Source: Pleurodeles waltl
Lineage: Eukaryota > Chordata > Amphibia > Caudata > Salamandridae
Length of the DNA: 64,000 bases
Assembly (NCBI RefSeq): GCF_031143425.1
Contig: NC_090444.1
Coordinates: forward strand, 1,345,096,323 to 1,345,160,322
Direction: 5' to 3'
Shown here one piece after another: positions 1-10,020 of the stretch. The position numbers and the translations under genes were made by a program. The notes under the pieces are model-generated. The model was not told where the DNA came from. It ran no database searches and saw only the letters and a list, made by a program, of their open reading frames with translations. The first letter of the stretch is position 1, and each line of letters starts with the position of its first letter.

Positions 1-2688
1 GAGGATGGCCTCCTGTATAGTGAGCCTAAGGTTCCTGAGCCGGGGTCAGCTCGTATGCTGGTGGTACCCCAGGGCTTCAGGGCCTTCCTCCTGGGTTTGG
101 CTCATGATGTGCCTTTGGCAGGACATCTAGGGCAGGACAAGACCTATAAGAGGCTTGTCTCCCACTTTTACTGGCCCTTGATGAACAAGCAGTCAGCTGC
201 TTATTGTAGATCTTGTCAGACTTGTCAGGCAAGTGGCAAGAGTGGGGGGAAATGCAAAGCTCCCCTCCAACCTTTACCGGTAGTCAGTACTCCCTTTGAA
301 AGGGTAGGAATTGATATTGTGGGGCCTCTGGATCCCAAGACAGCCATGGGCAACAGGTTCATCCTGGTCTTGGTGGACCATGCCACACGGTACCCAGAAG
401 CTATTCCTCTAAGGACGGTCACCGCCCCCGTGGTGGGACGTGCCTTGATGGGGGTTTTTACCCGCATGGGGTTCCCCAAGGAGGTAGTATCTGATAGGGG
501 TACAAACTTCATATCCACTTATATGAAGTCTCTGTGGAAGGTGTGTGGGGTAACCTACAAGTTCACCACCCCTTACCACCCCCAAAGTAATGGTCTGGTT
601 GAGAGATTCAACCGCACCTTGAAAGGCATGATTCAGGGCCTGTCAGAGCCCTTGAGGCGTAAGTGGGACGTCCTCTTGCCATGCCTTCTGTTCGCTTACA
701 GGGAGGTGCCTCAAAAGGGACTTGGCTTTAGCCCCTTTGAGCTCATCTATGGCCACCCTGTGAGGGGACCGCTCAGTCTGGTGAAGGAGGCTTTGGAGAA
801 AGCTCCTAGTAAACCACCCCAGGATGTATTTAGCTACATGCTGGCACTAAGAAACCAGACTGCCCGCTTCAGGAGTCTCGCTCAGGAGAACCTGGAAGCA
901 AGCCAGGAGGACATGAAACGGTGGTACGACCAGAATGCCACTCTGGTTGAGTTTCAGCCTGGACAAAAAGTGTGGGTCATGGCACCAGTAGAGCCTAGGG
1001 CTCTCCAAGATAAGTGGACTGGGCCTTTTGAGGTGGTGGAAAGAAAGAGCGAGGTCACCTATCTGGTAGACTTGCAATCCCCCAGGAACCCCCTGAGGGT
1101 CCTACATGTCAACCGTCTCAAACCACACTTTGAGCGAACTGAGCTATCCATGCTCCTAGCGACAGATGACGGGGTGGAGGAAGAGAGTGAGCCTCTTCCT
1201 GACCTCCTGTCTGCAGGAGAGAAAGATGGGTCTGTGGAGGGAGTGATCCTCTCCCCCTCCCTGACTGAGGAACAGCAGAGGGACTGTCGCCACGTGCTGG
1301 GACAGTTCGCCTCACTGTTTTCCCTGATCCCAGGAGTCACACACCTGTGCACACATGATGTGGACACTGGGGACAGTACACCTGTTAAACATAAGGTTTA
1401 CAGGGTGACTGAAAGGGTGAGGGCTTGCATTAAGGAGGAAGTCTCCAAAATGTTAGCCCTAAGGGTTATTGAGCACTCCAGCAGTCCTTGGGCCAGCCCA
1501 GTGGTCTTGGTCCCAAAGGCTACTGCTCCTGGTGCCACTCCAGAACTTAGGTTCTGTGTGGACTACCGGGGTCTCAATGCGGTCAGCAAGACTGACGCAC
1601 ACCCCATCCCCCGAGCTGATGAGCTCATTGATCGGTTAGGAGCTGCCAAGTACCTCAGTACGTTTGATTTAACATCTGGGTACTGGCAGATTGCCTTAAC
1701 TGAAGGGGCAAAGGAGAGGTCAGCATTCTCTACCCCCGATGGGCACTTCCACTTCAATGTGATGCCCTTTGGGATGAAGAATGCCCCTGCCACCTTTCAG
1801 AGGTTGGTCAACCAGGTGTTGGCAGGACTGGATGAGTTCAGTGCCGCCTACCTGGATGACATTGCTGTGTTTAGTTCCACATGGGAGGAACACCTGCAAC
1901 ACCTCTGGAGAGTGTTAGAGGCCCTGCAGAAGGCAGGCCTCACTATTAAGGCGAGCAAGTGCCAAATAGGGCAGGGTTCTGTTGTGTACTTAGGACACCA
2001 GGTGGGGAGTGGCCAGGTGGCACCCCTACAGCCTAAGATTGACACGATTCTGGCTTGGGAGCCTCCCAAGACCCAGACTGAAGTGAGAGCCTTTTTAGGT
2101 CTCACAGGATACTATCGGAGGTTCGTTAAGGGATATGGTACCATTGTTACCCCCTTAACTGAGTTGACTTCTAAGAAGCAACCCAAGAAAGTGATCTGGA
2201 CAGAGGCTTGCCAGAACGCTTTTGATGCCCTGAAGGCTGCCATGTGCACAGCACCTGTGCTGAAGGCACCTGACTACTCCACGGAGTTTGTTGTACAGAC
2301 AGACGCCTCAGAGCATGGTATTGGAGCAGTACTCTCACAGCTGAATGAAGAGGGCCTAGATCAACCCGTAGCCTTCATTAGCAGGAGGTTACTACCCAGG
2401 GAACGTAGGTGGAGTGCCATAGAACGTGAAGCGTTTGCTGTGGTCTGGGCACTGAAGAAGCTAAGACCCTACTTGTTTGGGACTCACTTCCGAGTTCAGA
2501 CCGACCACAGACCCCTCAGATGGTTAATGCAGATGAGGGGTGAGAACCCAAAACTGTTGAGGTGGTCCATTTCCCTACAGGGGATGGACTTTACGGTGGA
2601 ACATCGACCCGGTACAGAGCACGCCAATGCGGATGGTCTGTCCAGGTTCTTCCGCCTTAGTGATGAGAACTCCCATGAGGTTGGGTAG
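1..2688 (+). CDS. pol: Pol polyprotein (integrase-RT-RNase H), 5' partial
   Basis: The frame is open from base 1; the first ATG in the window is at 55 but 18 codons precede it, so the true start is upstream. Numbering from that ATG (877 residues): integrase zinc finger with H17/H24 and C54/C57; integrase core D87, D147 and E183 (35 residues between the last two); a GPF/Y-type module ending in LHVNRLKPH near 350. RT runs from about 430 to 700, with D538 in FDLTSGYWQ and YLDD at 599-602. RNase H is about 740-870, with D750 and TDHRP near 816. The function is to copy the element RNA and integrate the cDNA. There is no stop or frameshift in 895 codons. The integrase lying amino-terminal to RT is the striking point; the domain calls are firm. 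Confidence 0.95.
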   Translation, partial: EDGLLYSEPKVPEPGSARMLVVPQGFRAFLLGLAHDVPLAGHLGQDKTYKRLVSHFYWPLMNKQSAAYCRSCQTCQASGKSGGKCKAPLQPLPVVSTPFERVGIDIVGPLDPKTAMGNRFILVLVDHATRYPEAIPLRTVTAPVVGRALMGVFTRMGFPKEVVSDRGTNFISTYMKSLWKVCGVTYKFTTPYHPQSNGLVERFNRTLKGMIQGLSEPLRRKWDVLLPCLLFAYREVPQKGLGFSPFELIYGHPVRGPLSLVKEALEKAPSKPPQDVFSYMLALRNQTARFRSLAQENLEASQEDMKRWYDQNATLVEFQPGQKVWVMAPVEPRALQDKWTGPFEVVERKSEVTYLVDLQSPRNPLRVLHVNRLKPHFERTELSMLLATDDGVEEESEPLPDLLSAGEKDGSVEGVILSPSLTEEQQRDCRHVLGQFASLFSLIPGVTHLCTHDVDTGDSTPVKHKVYRVTERVRACIKEEVSKMLALRVIEHSSSPWASPVVLVPKATAPGATPELRFCVDYRGLNAVSKTDAHPIPRADELIDRLGAAKYLSTFDLTSGYWQIALTEGAKERSAFSTPDGHFHFNVMPFGMKNAPATFQRLVNQVLAGLDEFSAAYLDDIAVFSSTWEEHLQHLWRVLEALQKAGLTIKASKCQIGQGSVVYLGHQVGSGQVAPLQPKIDTILAWEPPKTQTEVRAFLGLTGYYRRFVKGYGTIVTPLTELTSKKQPKKVIWTEACQNAFDALKAAMCTAPVLKAPDYSTEFVVQTDASEHGIGAVLSQLNEEGLDQPVAFISRRLLPRERRWSAIEREAFAVVWALKKLRPYLFGTHFRVQTDHRPLRWLMQMRGENPKLLRWSISLQGMDFTVEHRPGTEHANADGLSRFFRLSDENSHEVG

Positions 2689-2704
2689 TTGCTCCCCACT
2701 TTTA

Positions 2705-2719
2705 GCTGGGGGGGACACG
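2705..2719 (+). promoter_or_regulatory. Polypurine tract, plus-strand primer
   Basis: A run of seven G (2708-2714) followed by ACACG lies immediately before the LTR start TGTTAGA. Position and composition fit the polypurine tract that primes plus-strand DNA synthesis in LTR retrotransposons. It lies 17 bases after the pol stop. Confidence 0.6.
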
Positions 2720-4852
2720 TGTTAGACTTTTCATCCTTGGCGTGGTCTCCCTTAACTTTTTGCCTCTGTTCCCCAGGTTGTTGATGTGTGCTGGACTCTG
2801 ATTTTGCTGTTTTTGTTACTCTGGGCACTTTACCACTGCTAACCAGTGCTAAAGTGCAAGTGCTCCTGTTTAAATTGTATGTAAGTGGTTTATCCATGAT
2901 TGGCATATTTGATTTACTAGTAAGTCCCTAGTAAGGTGCACTAGAGGTGCCAGGGCCTGTAAATCAAATGCTACTAGTGGGCCTGCAGCACTGGTTGTGC
3001 CACCCACATAAGTAGCTCTGTAATCATGTCTCAGACCTGCCACTGCAGTGTCTGTGTGTGTATTCTTACACTGTAAATTCGACTTGGCAAGTGTACCCAC
3101 TTGCCAGGCCTAAACCTTCCCTTTCCTTACATGTAAGGCACCCCTAAGGTAGGCCCTAGGTAGCCCCAAGGGCAGGGTGCAGTGTATGGATAAGGTAGGA
3201 CATATAGTAATGTGGTTTATATGTCCTGACAGTGAAATACTGCCAATTTCGTTTTCACTGTTGCAAGGTCTGTCTCTCTCTCATAGGATAATATGGGGGC
3301 TACCTTTAAATATGATTAAAGTGTAGATTCCCCTAGAGAGTAGATGGACATGTGGAGTTTGGGATCCCTGAACTCACAATTTAAAAATACATCTTTTAGT
3401 AAAGTTGATTTTAAGATTGTGAGTTTGGAAACGCCACTTTTAGAAAGTGAGCATTTTCTTGCTTAAACCATTCTGTGACTCTGCCTTGTTTGTGGATTCC
3501 CTGTCTGGGTCAGTTTGACAGTTGGGTTGTTTTTCACCTCCCACCAGACAGTGACACAAAGGGAGCTGGGGTGTGATCTGCATTTCCTGATTAGCCATCT
3601 CTGCTAGGAGGGAGGGGTGGAGTGGTCACTCTCATCTGAAAGGACTGTGCCTGCCTCTGACAATGCTGTCTCCAGCCCCCTGGTGTGTGTCTGAGGCCTT
3701 GCCTGGGCAAGGCAGGATTTCACAAGAAGGTGTGAGTCCCCTTTGAAGGAAGGTGACTTCAAAGACTAAAATGGGTATAAGAAGGGCACCCAAACTTACA
3801 AACTTTAGAAACACTTCTGGAATCAAGGGGAACCTCTGCCTGGAGAAGAGCTGATCGCTGAGGAACAAGTGCTGCCCTGCCTGTGACTGTGCTTTGTGGA
3901 GCTTTCCTGCAGTGCTGCTTCTGCCAGAGTAAGAGGGCAAAGACTGGACTTTGTGTGTCTTCCATCTTGAAGAAGAAATCTCCAAGGGCTTGATGTAGAG
4001 CTTGCCTCCTGTTATTGAAGTCTCAGGGATAGCAAAGACTTCTTCCTGCCAGCACCTGGAGTCTCTGGAGAGACCCCTACTCTGCTCTGTGGTGCCCTTC
4101 CAGTTCCTGGGACCCTGAAAGGAGAGGCTGGCAGCCTAAGGACAAAAATACACGCACCGAGTGCCGTGCGGAGAAAAGATCGACGCGAATCCGATCGCGG
4201 CTGAGAAAACGACGCGACGCCGGCTCCGCAGCTGAGAAACGACGCCGCAGGAAACGCGACCGGAGAATCGACGCCCGGAGCAGGAGAAACGACGCGCAGC
4301 ATCGCTGACGAAGGCTGAGAGATCGCAACCAGCGTCGCGGGACTTTCGGACCGTCGCGTGGCTGGCTTTTTCGACGCGCCTCGCCGTGCCGAGCTGTTTT
4401 CGACGCATATAACCGTGCAGGGTTATTTTCGACGCACACCGCCCGTGCGGGGTTATTTTTGACGCAAACCAGGTACATTTACACGCTAGCAGCGCTAGTG
4501 TGTTGTTACAACTACCTAAAGACTCTTTTTATTTTAAACCTTTAAAAAAATCATAACTTGACTTGTGTATGTTGGATTTTTGTCGTTTTGGTCTTGTTTT
4601 GTCTAGATAAATATTTCCTATTTTTCTAAACTGGTGTTGTGTCATTTTGTAGTGTTTTCATTAGGTTACTGTGTGTGTTGGTACAAATACTTTACGCCTA
4701 GCACTCTGAGGTTAAGCCTACTGCTCTGCCAAGCTACCAAGGGGGTAAGCAGGGGTTAGCTGAGGGTGATTCTCTTTTATTCTAACTAGAGTGAGGGTCC
4801 TTGCTTGAACAGGGGGTAACCAGACTGTCAACCAAAGACCCCATTTCTAACA
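2720..4852 (+). repeat. 3' LTR of the Gmr1-like element (2133 bp)
   Basis: It begins TGTTAGA and ends TCTAACA, an exact 7-bp inverted repeat with the TG...CA ends of LTRs. It follows the polypurine tract and is followed at 4853 by LINE sequence. A TATA-like GTATAAGAAG at about 3775 may start the transcript. Bases 4150-4460 are strongly CpG-rich with many CGACGC words, then AT-rich sequence follows. At more than 2 kb this is long for a gypsy LTR. No coding capacity is seen; open frames on either strand are short and lack domain motifs. Confidence 0.87.
3775..3784 (+). promoter_or_regulatory. Possible TATA box of the LTR
   Basis: GTATAAGAAG lies about half way along the LTR, upstream of the CpG-rich block. 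This is motif and position only; no initiation site can be read from sequence. Confidence 0.28.
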
Positions 4853-5214
4853 ACTTGCAACTGGTTGTGTCCCCTATGCATAAACGGGGTTATACATTAG
4901 ATCCTATTTTTTCACATTTGGCCAGCTTAGTGGTGGATTGTCTTCTGTCTCTTATGTGGTCAGATCATTTAGCTATTCCCTTCCAGGTGCCTTTTATCAA
5001 TTCTTTATCTATAACTGCCCATGACCAGTCGGTCAGGACAGTAAAATAGACTAGGGTGACCACTGCCAATTTCACTCAGGCTCTGGTCTTGAATCACTCT
5101 AGTTTAGACAGTTGTGTAGCTAAAGCTAATTCACAACTGGAAGACTGGATAACCGGTGCTCTCAATCAAATCGCACCATGGATTGACCATAGTCCTAAAA
5201 GATTTTAACTGGAA
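4853..5214 (+). pseudogene. LINE endonuclease-end remnant
   Basis: The frame reads KRGYTLDPIFS followed by WSDHLAIPF, matching the conserved C-terminal part of the endonuclease of L2/CR1 LINEs (a HxxGxTLDLIFS-like box, then SDH). The frame stops at 5049, then continues with recognisable linker sequence in another frame to about 5205. The amino-terminal endonuclease was displaced by the retrotransposon to the left. Confidence 0.65.
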
Positions 5215-5789
5215 TGATTTAGCGATGAATGCTTGTCCTAAAAAAGAATTGTATGTGTCTGGAGCATGCTTGGTGCAGAAACTTTGACCCTACTGACAAG
5301 GTCAGCTATCAGTCAGCCTTGAAGGCATATCACAGGCACATTAGGGTTACTCTCCACAAATCTTATGCTGGTGAAAATGAGGCGGCCCAGAATACCTCCA
5401 CAGAAATCTTTTCAATCATCAAGTCTTTATCCTCCTTAGGTTGAGTTTCAGCGGCTACTCTGCCTTCAGAAGAACGTTGTAATGCTGTAGCTCAGTTTTG
5501 TTGCTTACAAAGTTGCATCTATCATTTCCACATTCCCTGAAGTGTCTAGGGATACTTCATGCCTCAGTCTGTGGTTTAAACCTTTGGTGGGTAGCTTAGG
5601 GCTATCCTTAATTAAATCTATTGATCCTGAGGAGATGTCTTCCCCTGGTGGCAGCTGTAAAGTTGGGTTCCCCCTCTGACTCTGCAGCTCCTGCAGTCCT
5701 CGGGTGGGAAATAACAGCTATAGTACCTGTGCTTTGTGACCTATAAATAGCTCTTTTAAGGCAGGCTAGATTCCTCAACTCTGGAAGCA

Positions 5790-6350
5790 TGCCACTGTAG
5801 TGCCACTGCTTAAAAAGTCATGTTTGGACCCAACTAAGCCTGAAAACTTTAGGCCTATTTCATTGCTTCCTTTTGCCTCCAAGGTTGCTAAGAAATGGGT
5901 AAATCAGAAGCTCTCCATCCTAACTGAGGCAAACAGATTCTTTGTAGGACTTGGTTGGGCTTTCACCCTCTCTATAGCTCAGAGTTGGCGTTGTTGCTAG
6001 GGTTGGTTTCCATTCGTCAAATCATGGACAGGGACAACACTGAGGTGCTGCTGATGCTGGATCTCAGCAAAGCTTTTGACACTGTCACACAACCTTCATG
6101 ATTGTAGAGGTGCGAAGGCGGGGGTTTAGCCTTGCAATGGCTAGCTACTTTTTTGCAGGACCACACCTTTCAGGGGTTGTTAAAACATTTTCTATCTAGG
6201 GTTTTCCCACTGCAGCAGTGGGTGCCTTAGGTTTCTTCTTTGACCCCAATGTTATTCAATCTGTACATGCGTCCTCTGGCTCATATTGTTGAGAGGCATG
6301 GATTTAACATCATTTTGTATGCTGATGATACACAATTGATCATCACCCTG
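5790..6350 (+). pseudogene. LINE reverse transcriptase remnant
   Basis: The sequence PLLKKSCLDPTKPENFRPIS marks the start of an L2-type RT. Further on are LMLDLSKAFDTV (first catalytic Asp) near 6052-6087 and the YADDTQLI-like box near 6319-6345. At least three frame changes separate these. It continues as MELNGLILNAGKTEVLILG at 6424. The enzyme would have copied the LINE RNA; it cannot now be made. Confidence 0.75.
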
Positions 6351-6423
6351 TCATTACCTTCTCAAAGAAGGAAGCTGACACTGCTGCTCTGCTAAGGACC
6401 TGTTTGACGGAGGTGCCCAGTGG

Positions 6424-6667
6424 ATGGAACTTAACGGTCTGATATTGAATGCAGGAAAAACTGAGGTCCTTATCTTGGGGAATGAGCCATCTTTTTGGTC
6501 CTCTGCCTGGTGGCCACACTCACTTGGTCCTTTACTTCCATCAAAGCCAAAAGTCAAGAATATCGATCTACGGTTTGATGCCAAGCTCTCTTTGACAGTC
6601 AGATTAGCAGGCAAGTGTTTTGTGACGTTAAAAACTCTTAGAAAGAATCTTGGGGCATCATTTATAA
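6424..6667 (+). pseudogene. LINE RT thumb-side remnant
   Basis: An open stretch with NGLILNAGKTEVLILG and a later LTVRLAGKCFVTLKTLRKN matches the region downstream of the RT active site in L2-like LINEs. It is cut at 6668 by a nested repeat. Confidence 0.6.
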
Positions 6668-7313
6668 GGCCCTAAATGCACACTGCACCATCGGAGCGTT
6701 ATTGTTTTTGACGCTCTGAAGGTGCAGTGCGCCGGCCCATATTTACAAGGCCATGCAAAGCCACCTTGCGTGGCTTTTCATGACCTTATAAATATGGACT
6801 CCTTTCACACATAACACTGTGTGAAAGGGTTGAAAGGGACAGTCCATGAGTGTTGCTGTGGGAGTTCCCAATCAACACCCATGGAATCCGGTGGAATCTG
6901 ACACATTTCCAGATTTACAAGTCTTGGGATGCATCAGATTCCTAAGTCACCTCAGGGGTGGCGTTAAAGTGGGGCAACAGGGAAAAATAACATTAATTCC
7001 TCTTTCTATGTATGCTGCATTCTACAGCACACATTGAAAGAGGAAACACCATTACTGATTGTTTACGAGCAGGAAGATGGCCCTTCCTGCACATAAACAA
7101 TCATGCCTGCAACACAGACACCCTTGCACACAATGGTGCAAGGGTGCCTACGTTGGCTCTAGGCAGCAATTTGTGAGGCAGCACAGGGGACAAGGACAGG
7201 AATGCTCAGTATCTTGCAGATACAATTAATTCCTGTCCTTTTGGTTTGAATTAGGGCAGCACAGAAAAATGCTTGTGGTGCTGCCCCGAGCCAAAACTTA
7301 GTAAATTAGGCCC
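6668..7313. mobile_element. Non-autonomous repeat nested in the LINE
   Basis: The LINE frame is lost at AAGGCCCTAAATGC and LINE-like coding returns after TAAATTAGGCCC, so about 646 bp is inserted. The ends are imperfect inverted repeats (GGCCCTAA against GGCCTAAT). Inside are an imperfect palindrome with about 28-bp arms (6737-6796, CCATATTTAC against TATAAATATGG) and a hairpin (CTTTCACAC / GTGTGAAAG, about 6802-6830). It has no coding sequence. It is probably a MITE-like DNA element; no clear target duplication is visible. Confidence 0.5.
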
Positions 7314-7336
7314 TGTGACTTCTCCATGAAGCTGCC

Positions 7337-7564
7337 ATGAAGACAGTAGGGTCCAGTCCTTGGTTACTTCCAGGCTGGAGGACTGTAATGTTCTTTATAT
7401 GGGAGTTTTCCCAATGTCAGCTGAGGATACTTCAGCTTGTACAGAACACAGCAGCTTGTCTGCTGCTGAATCTCCCCAGATGGTCCTTCATGGGTTCTGC
7501 TCTGTCAAAACTGCTCTGGCTACCTCTTAAGGAACAACTTACTTTTAAAACCATGTGCTATTGA
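7337..7564 (+). pseudogene. LINE ORF2 C-terminal remnant
   Basis: The frame contains LRILQLVQNTAACLLLNLPR and LLWLPLKEQLTFKTMCY, matching the conserved C-terminal QLVQNAAAR and LHWLPV.RI.FK boxes of L2/CR1 LINE proteins. It lies after the nested repeat and before the 3' tail. Confidence 0.65.
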
Positions 7565-7887
7565 TATAGGTTCCATAAGATCAAGGGCTCCTGTTACTTA
7601 CACTCTTTTTTAAGCCCTATGTGCCTGCTAGGAGTCTACGATCTGCTGGGGCCTTGTTAGCATCCATTTCTACTGTAAAGAAAGTGCATATTGGAGGATG
7701 CTCCTTTAGTTTCTTAGCAGCCAAGTGATGTCACTCCCTGCCTCTTCAAATCAGACAGGAAACTTGACTGTTCGGGTCAGCCTAATGGTGCCACTTTAAC
7801 AATATATCGTCTGGTTTTTTACTTTGGGCGCTTCGCTTCAGCGCTGGGACACTTTGGTTTGAAGTAACTATGCGTCTTATAAATTAC

Positions 7888-7888
<1 letters not shown>

Positions 7889-7918
<30 letters not shown>
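7889..7918 (+). repeat. (ATT)n microsatellite at LINE 3' end
   Basis: About ten ATT units directly follow the LINE tail, as expected for the 3' terminus of L2-like elements. Confidence 0.85.
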
Positions 7919-8155
7919 GGTCTGTGAGTGGCTGTATGGGTGTGTGGCTGTATGTGTGTGTGGATGGGTGTGTGGTGTGTGAGTGGCTGTGTGGGTCTGT
8001 GAGTGTGTGTGTGAGTAGTTTTGTTGGTGTGTGAGTGGCTGTGTGGGTCTGCTAGTGGTTTTGTAGGCCTGTGAGTGGGCGTGTGGGTGGGTAAGTGGGC
8101 TTGTAAGTGAATGTGTTAGTAGGTGTGTGAGTCTGTTAGTGGGTGTATGTGTTTT
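7919..8155 (+). repeat. GT-rich minisatellite-like block
   Basis: Irregular repeats of words such as GTGAGTGGCTGTGTGGGT fill this stretch. The only open frame is on the minus strand and is a low-complexity His/Thr translation of the repeat, not a gene. Confidence 0.8.
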
Positions 8156-9636
8156 TAAACTTGGGACTGGATCCACAGATCAACCACGGAACACACATGG
8201 TAGTGCTGAGCACCACGGTTTTCCGCAGATCCTCATGAGCTAACAAAAACAAAAAAACATTTTGGGACAGTTCCTTGCCCATGGGGGGGGGTCCCTCACA
8301 GACCTTTCCATCATTCACAGGGGGTCAGGGAACCTCTACCCTGACACCTTTTATCACTTTTAAAGTTTATTTCCTCTCTAAGAACTGAATCTTGATGCAC
8401 AATATGGTGGCCGCAACTTTCCTCTCAGGTTGCGGCCAGCCATGGAATTGTTGTTGGAATCCACTGTAATGGACCCATGTCTCTAGATTTACTTCAATAA
8501 CTTCAAAACTACTGAAACTGAACAGATTCACACCAATTACAAAAAAGCTCTCTTTCGGGACCAAGTTCTAGCTTCATACCAAATTTGGTGTAATTTTGTT
8601 CAGCAATTTGGTCTGTAATCGTGTCTAAAATCCATATGGAAAATGCATGGGAGAAATGCTTTAGGCCCCTGCTTAATGCAAACGTTCCAGACAGCAGCTG
8701 GAGTGACTGGGTAACTAGTTTTGAAAAGTCAGTGAAGATTAGTGAAATGGCACTAACGTTATTAGCAAAAGAAAAAATGCACTGCCCCACTTCTGGGCCA
8801 ATTTTAGCCCCAGACATGAAAGGGAGCTGGTGCTATTTGGACCCCCTCTCCAGCACATTTTTAGCCCTTTTAGAACCCTTAGAACCCATCTGTGCAAAGA
8901 AATGGGAAGGGGGGGGCCATGTGGCCCCCTTCTCAGAGTCATTATTGTCCGTAGGGACACCAGGGCTGGCTCCAGCTATGTCCTGACGTGCCCCCCCTGG
9001 GAAATAGCAGTTTCCCTGCCTGCATTAGTACGGGCAGAGAAACCTGTGTTTGCTCATGCTTGGCGGGAGCATTGAAAAACAAACACCAACTCTGTTCCCA
9101 GCGCGCAGGACCATTAAACATTTTCCAGCCAGCTGGGAATGGACTTTTCATCTGTGAAGTGAGCAGGCAAACAGATGAAAAAATTGCTCACTCCCACCTG
9201 CAGGAAGTAGCATTTTTAGCTGCTCCCTGCAGGCAGGTGCAGTGCTGGCTCCCACTGAAGGCATGGAGCTGGCTTGGATCAGAAGGGCATTGGGGCTCCA
9301 CTGCAGCTTCCAACAAAGAGGCAGTAGGTGCCCTGGATGGGCTAAAGGGCACCTACCATTTACTGGCCAGGCCTTCGGGATTGGGTACCTGGGCCCTGTG
9401 GTCAACCCCCGATGCTTTAAAACAAACGTAGAAATTCACTGATAAAAAAAACAAAAGTAACTGTAACTCGTGCCCTCGCTATACATTGTAATTACCTCAC
9501 ATATTACATCACTCATGATATCCTCTATGACATCATTGATAATATCAGTGCAATATGTGCAAATTAGGAACCTAACTATAACATCTCTGTAACCTTTATT
9601 TTTTTAAGTGAATTTCTGAGGATTTCAAAACTCTAT
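8156..9636. other. Unassigned non-coding DNA
   Basis: Several short overlapping frames exist on both strands (for example 8621-8986) but none has a recognisable domain. A G8/C-run hairpin lies near 8908-8930. It may be older repeat sequence that I cannot classify by eye. Confidence 0.5.
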
Positions 9637-9792
9637 GGCCCATATTTATACTTTTTTTGCGCCGCATGTGCGTCGTTGTTTGATGCAAAATTGGTGCAAA
9701 CTTACAGAATACAATTGTATTTGTAAGTTTGCGCTGTTTTTGCATCAAAAAATGACGTATAATGCGGCGCTAAAAAAGTATAAATATGGGCC
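9637..9792. mobile_element. Foldback MITE (156 bp)
   Basis: The two halves are near-perfect inverted repeats. The left end GGCCCATATTTATAC pairs with the right end GTATAAATATGGGCC, and pairing continues inward through GCGCCGCAT and the TTTGATGCAAAA / TTTTGCATCAAA words to a small central loop. It is flanked by TAT on both sides (9634-9636 and 9793-9795), consistent with a 3-bp target duplication. It has no coding sequence, so it must have been moved in trans. Confidence 0.85.
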
Positions 9793-9874
9793 TATGTCCT
9801 ACCTGTAAAGTTCTCATCACCTTTTTCCACTATATACATGCACCCTGACAAGGCAAAAGCACAAGGTGTACTTC

Positions 9875-10020
9875 ACAAGTCGAATACAAAAGCATTAAAA
9901 TTCTTTCCTGAAGCTGTATTTTCACTTGTCGTTACTAGGTGTCCCTTACAAGTTAAATGCAAAAGCATTGAAATTCTTACCCAAAGCTGCAGTTCCACTT
10001 GTTAATAGAGCTCCATCTCA
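9875..10020 (+). repeat. Two-unit imperfect tandem duplication, period 73 bp
   Basis: Two adjacent units begin at 9875 and 9948 with ACAAGT and share AAAAGCATT and AAATTCTT words, each ending near CACTTGT. They are about 80 percent alike by eye. Confidence 0.6.

Larger units (their letters stand above)
1..4852 (+). mobile_element. Gmr1-like Ty3/gypsy LTR retrotransposon, 5' end outside window
   Basis: The element comprises an open pol frame from base 1 to 2688, a G-rich polypurine tract and a 3' LTR at 2720-4852. The 5' LTR, gag and protease lie before the window. The pol order is integrase then RT then RNase H, as described for Gmr1-like elements of deuterostomes and unlike normal Ty3/gypsy order. 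It interrupts a LINE at 4853, because LINE endonuclease sequence begins directly after the LTR. The long unbroken frame suggests a fairly young insertion. Confidence 0.88.
4853..7918 (+). mobile_element. Decayed L2-like (CR1/L2 group) LINE, interrupted
   Basis: Degenerate non-LTR retrotransposon fragments lie in order on the plus strand: apurinic-type endonuclease end, reverse transcriptase, the C-terminal segment, and a 3' tail running into (ATT)n. The tail, with its CTATGCG word followed by TTATAAAT and a short microsatellite, fits the way L2-like LINEs end. Stops and frameshifts are frequent. The Gmr1-like element cuts it on the left and a small repeat (6668-7313) sits inside. Assignment to L2 rather than CR1 rests on remembered motif style. 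Confidence 0.75.

Noticed and set aside
7916..8318. Minus-strand His/Thr-rich frames
   Set aside because: Translation of a GT-rich simple repeat.
8621..9442. Cluster of short overlapping frames
   Set aside because: No domain, both strands equally open, no conservation evidence within the window.
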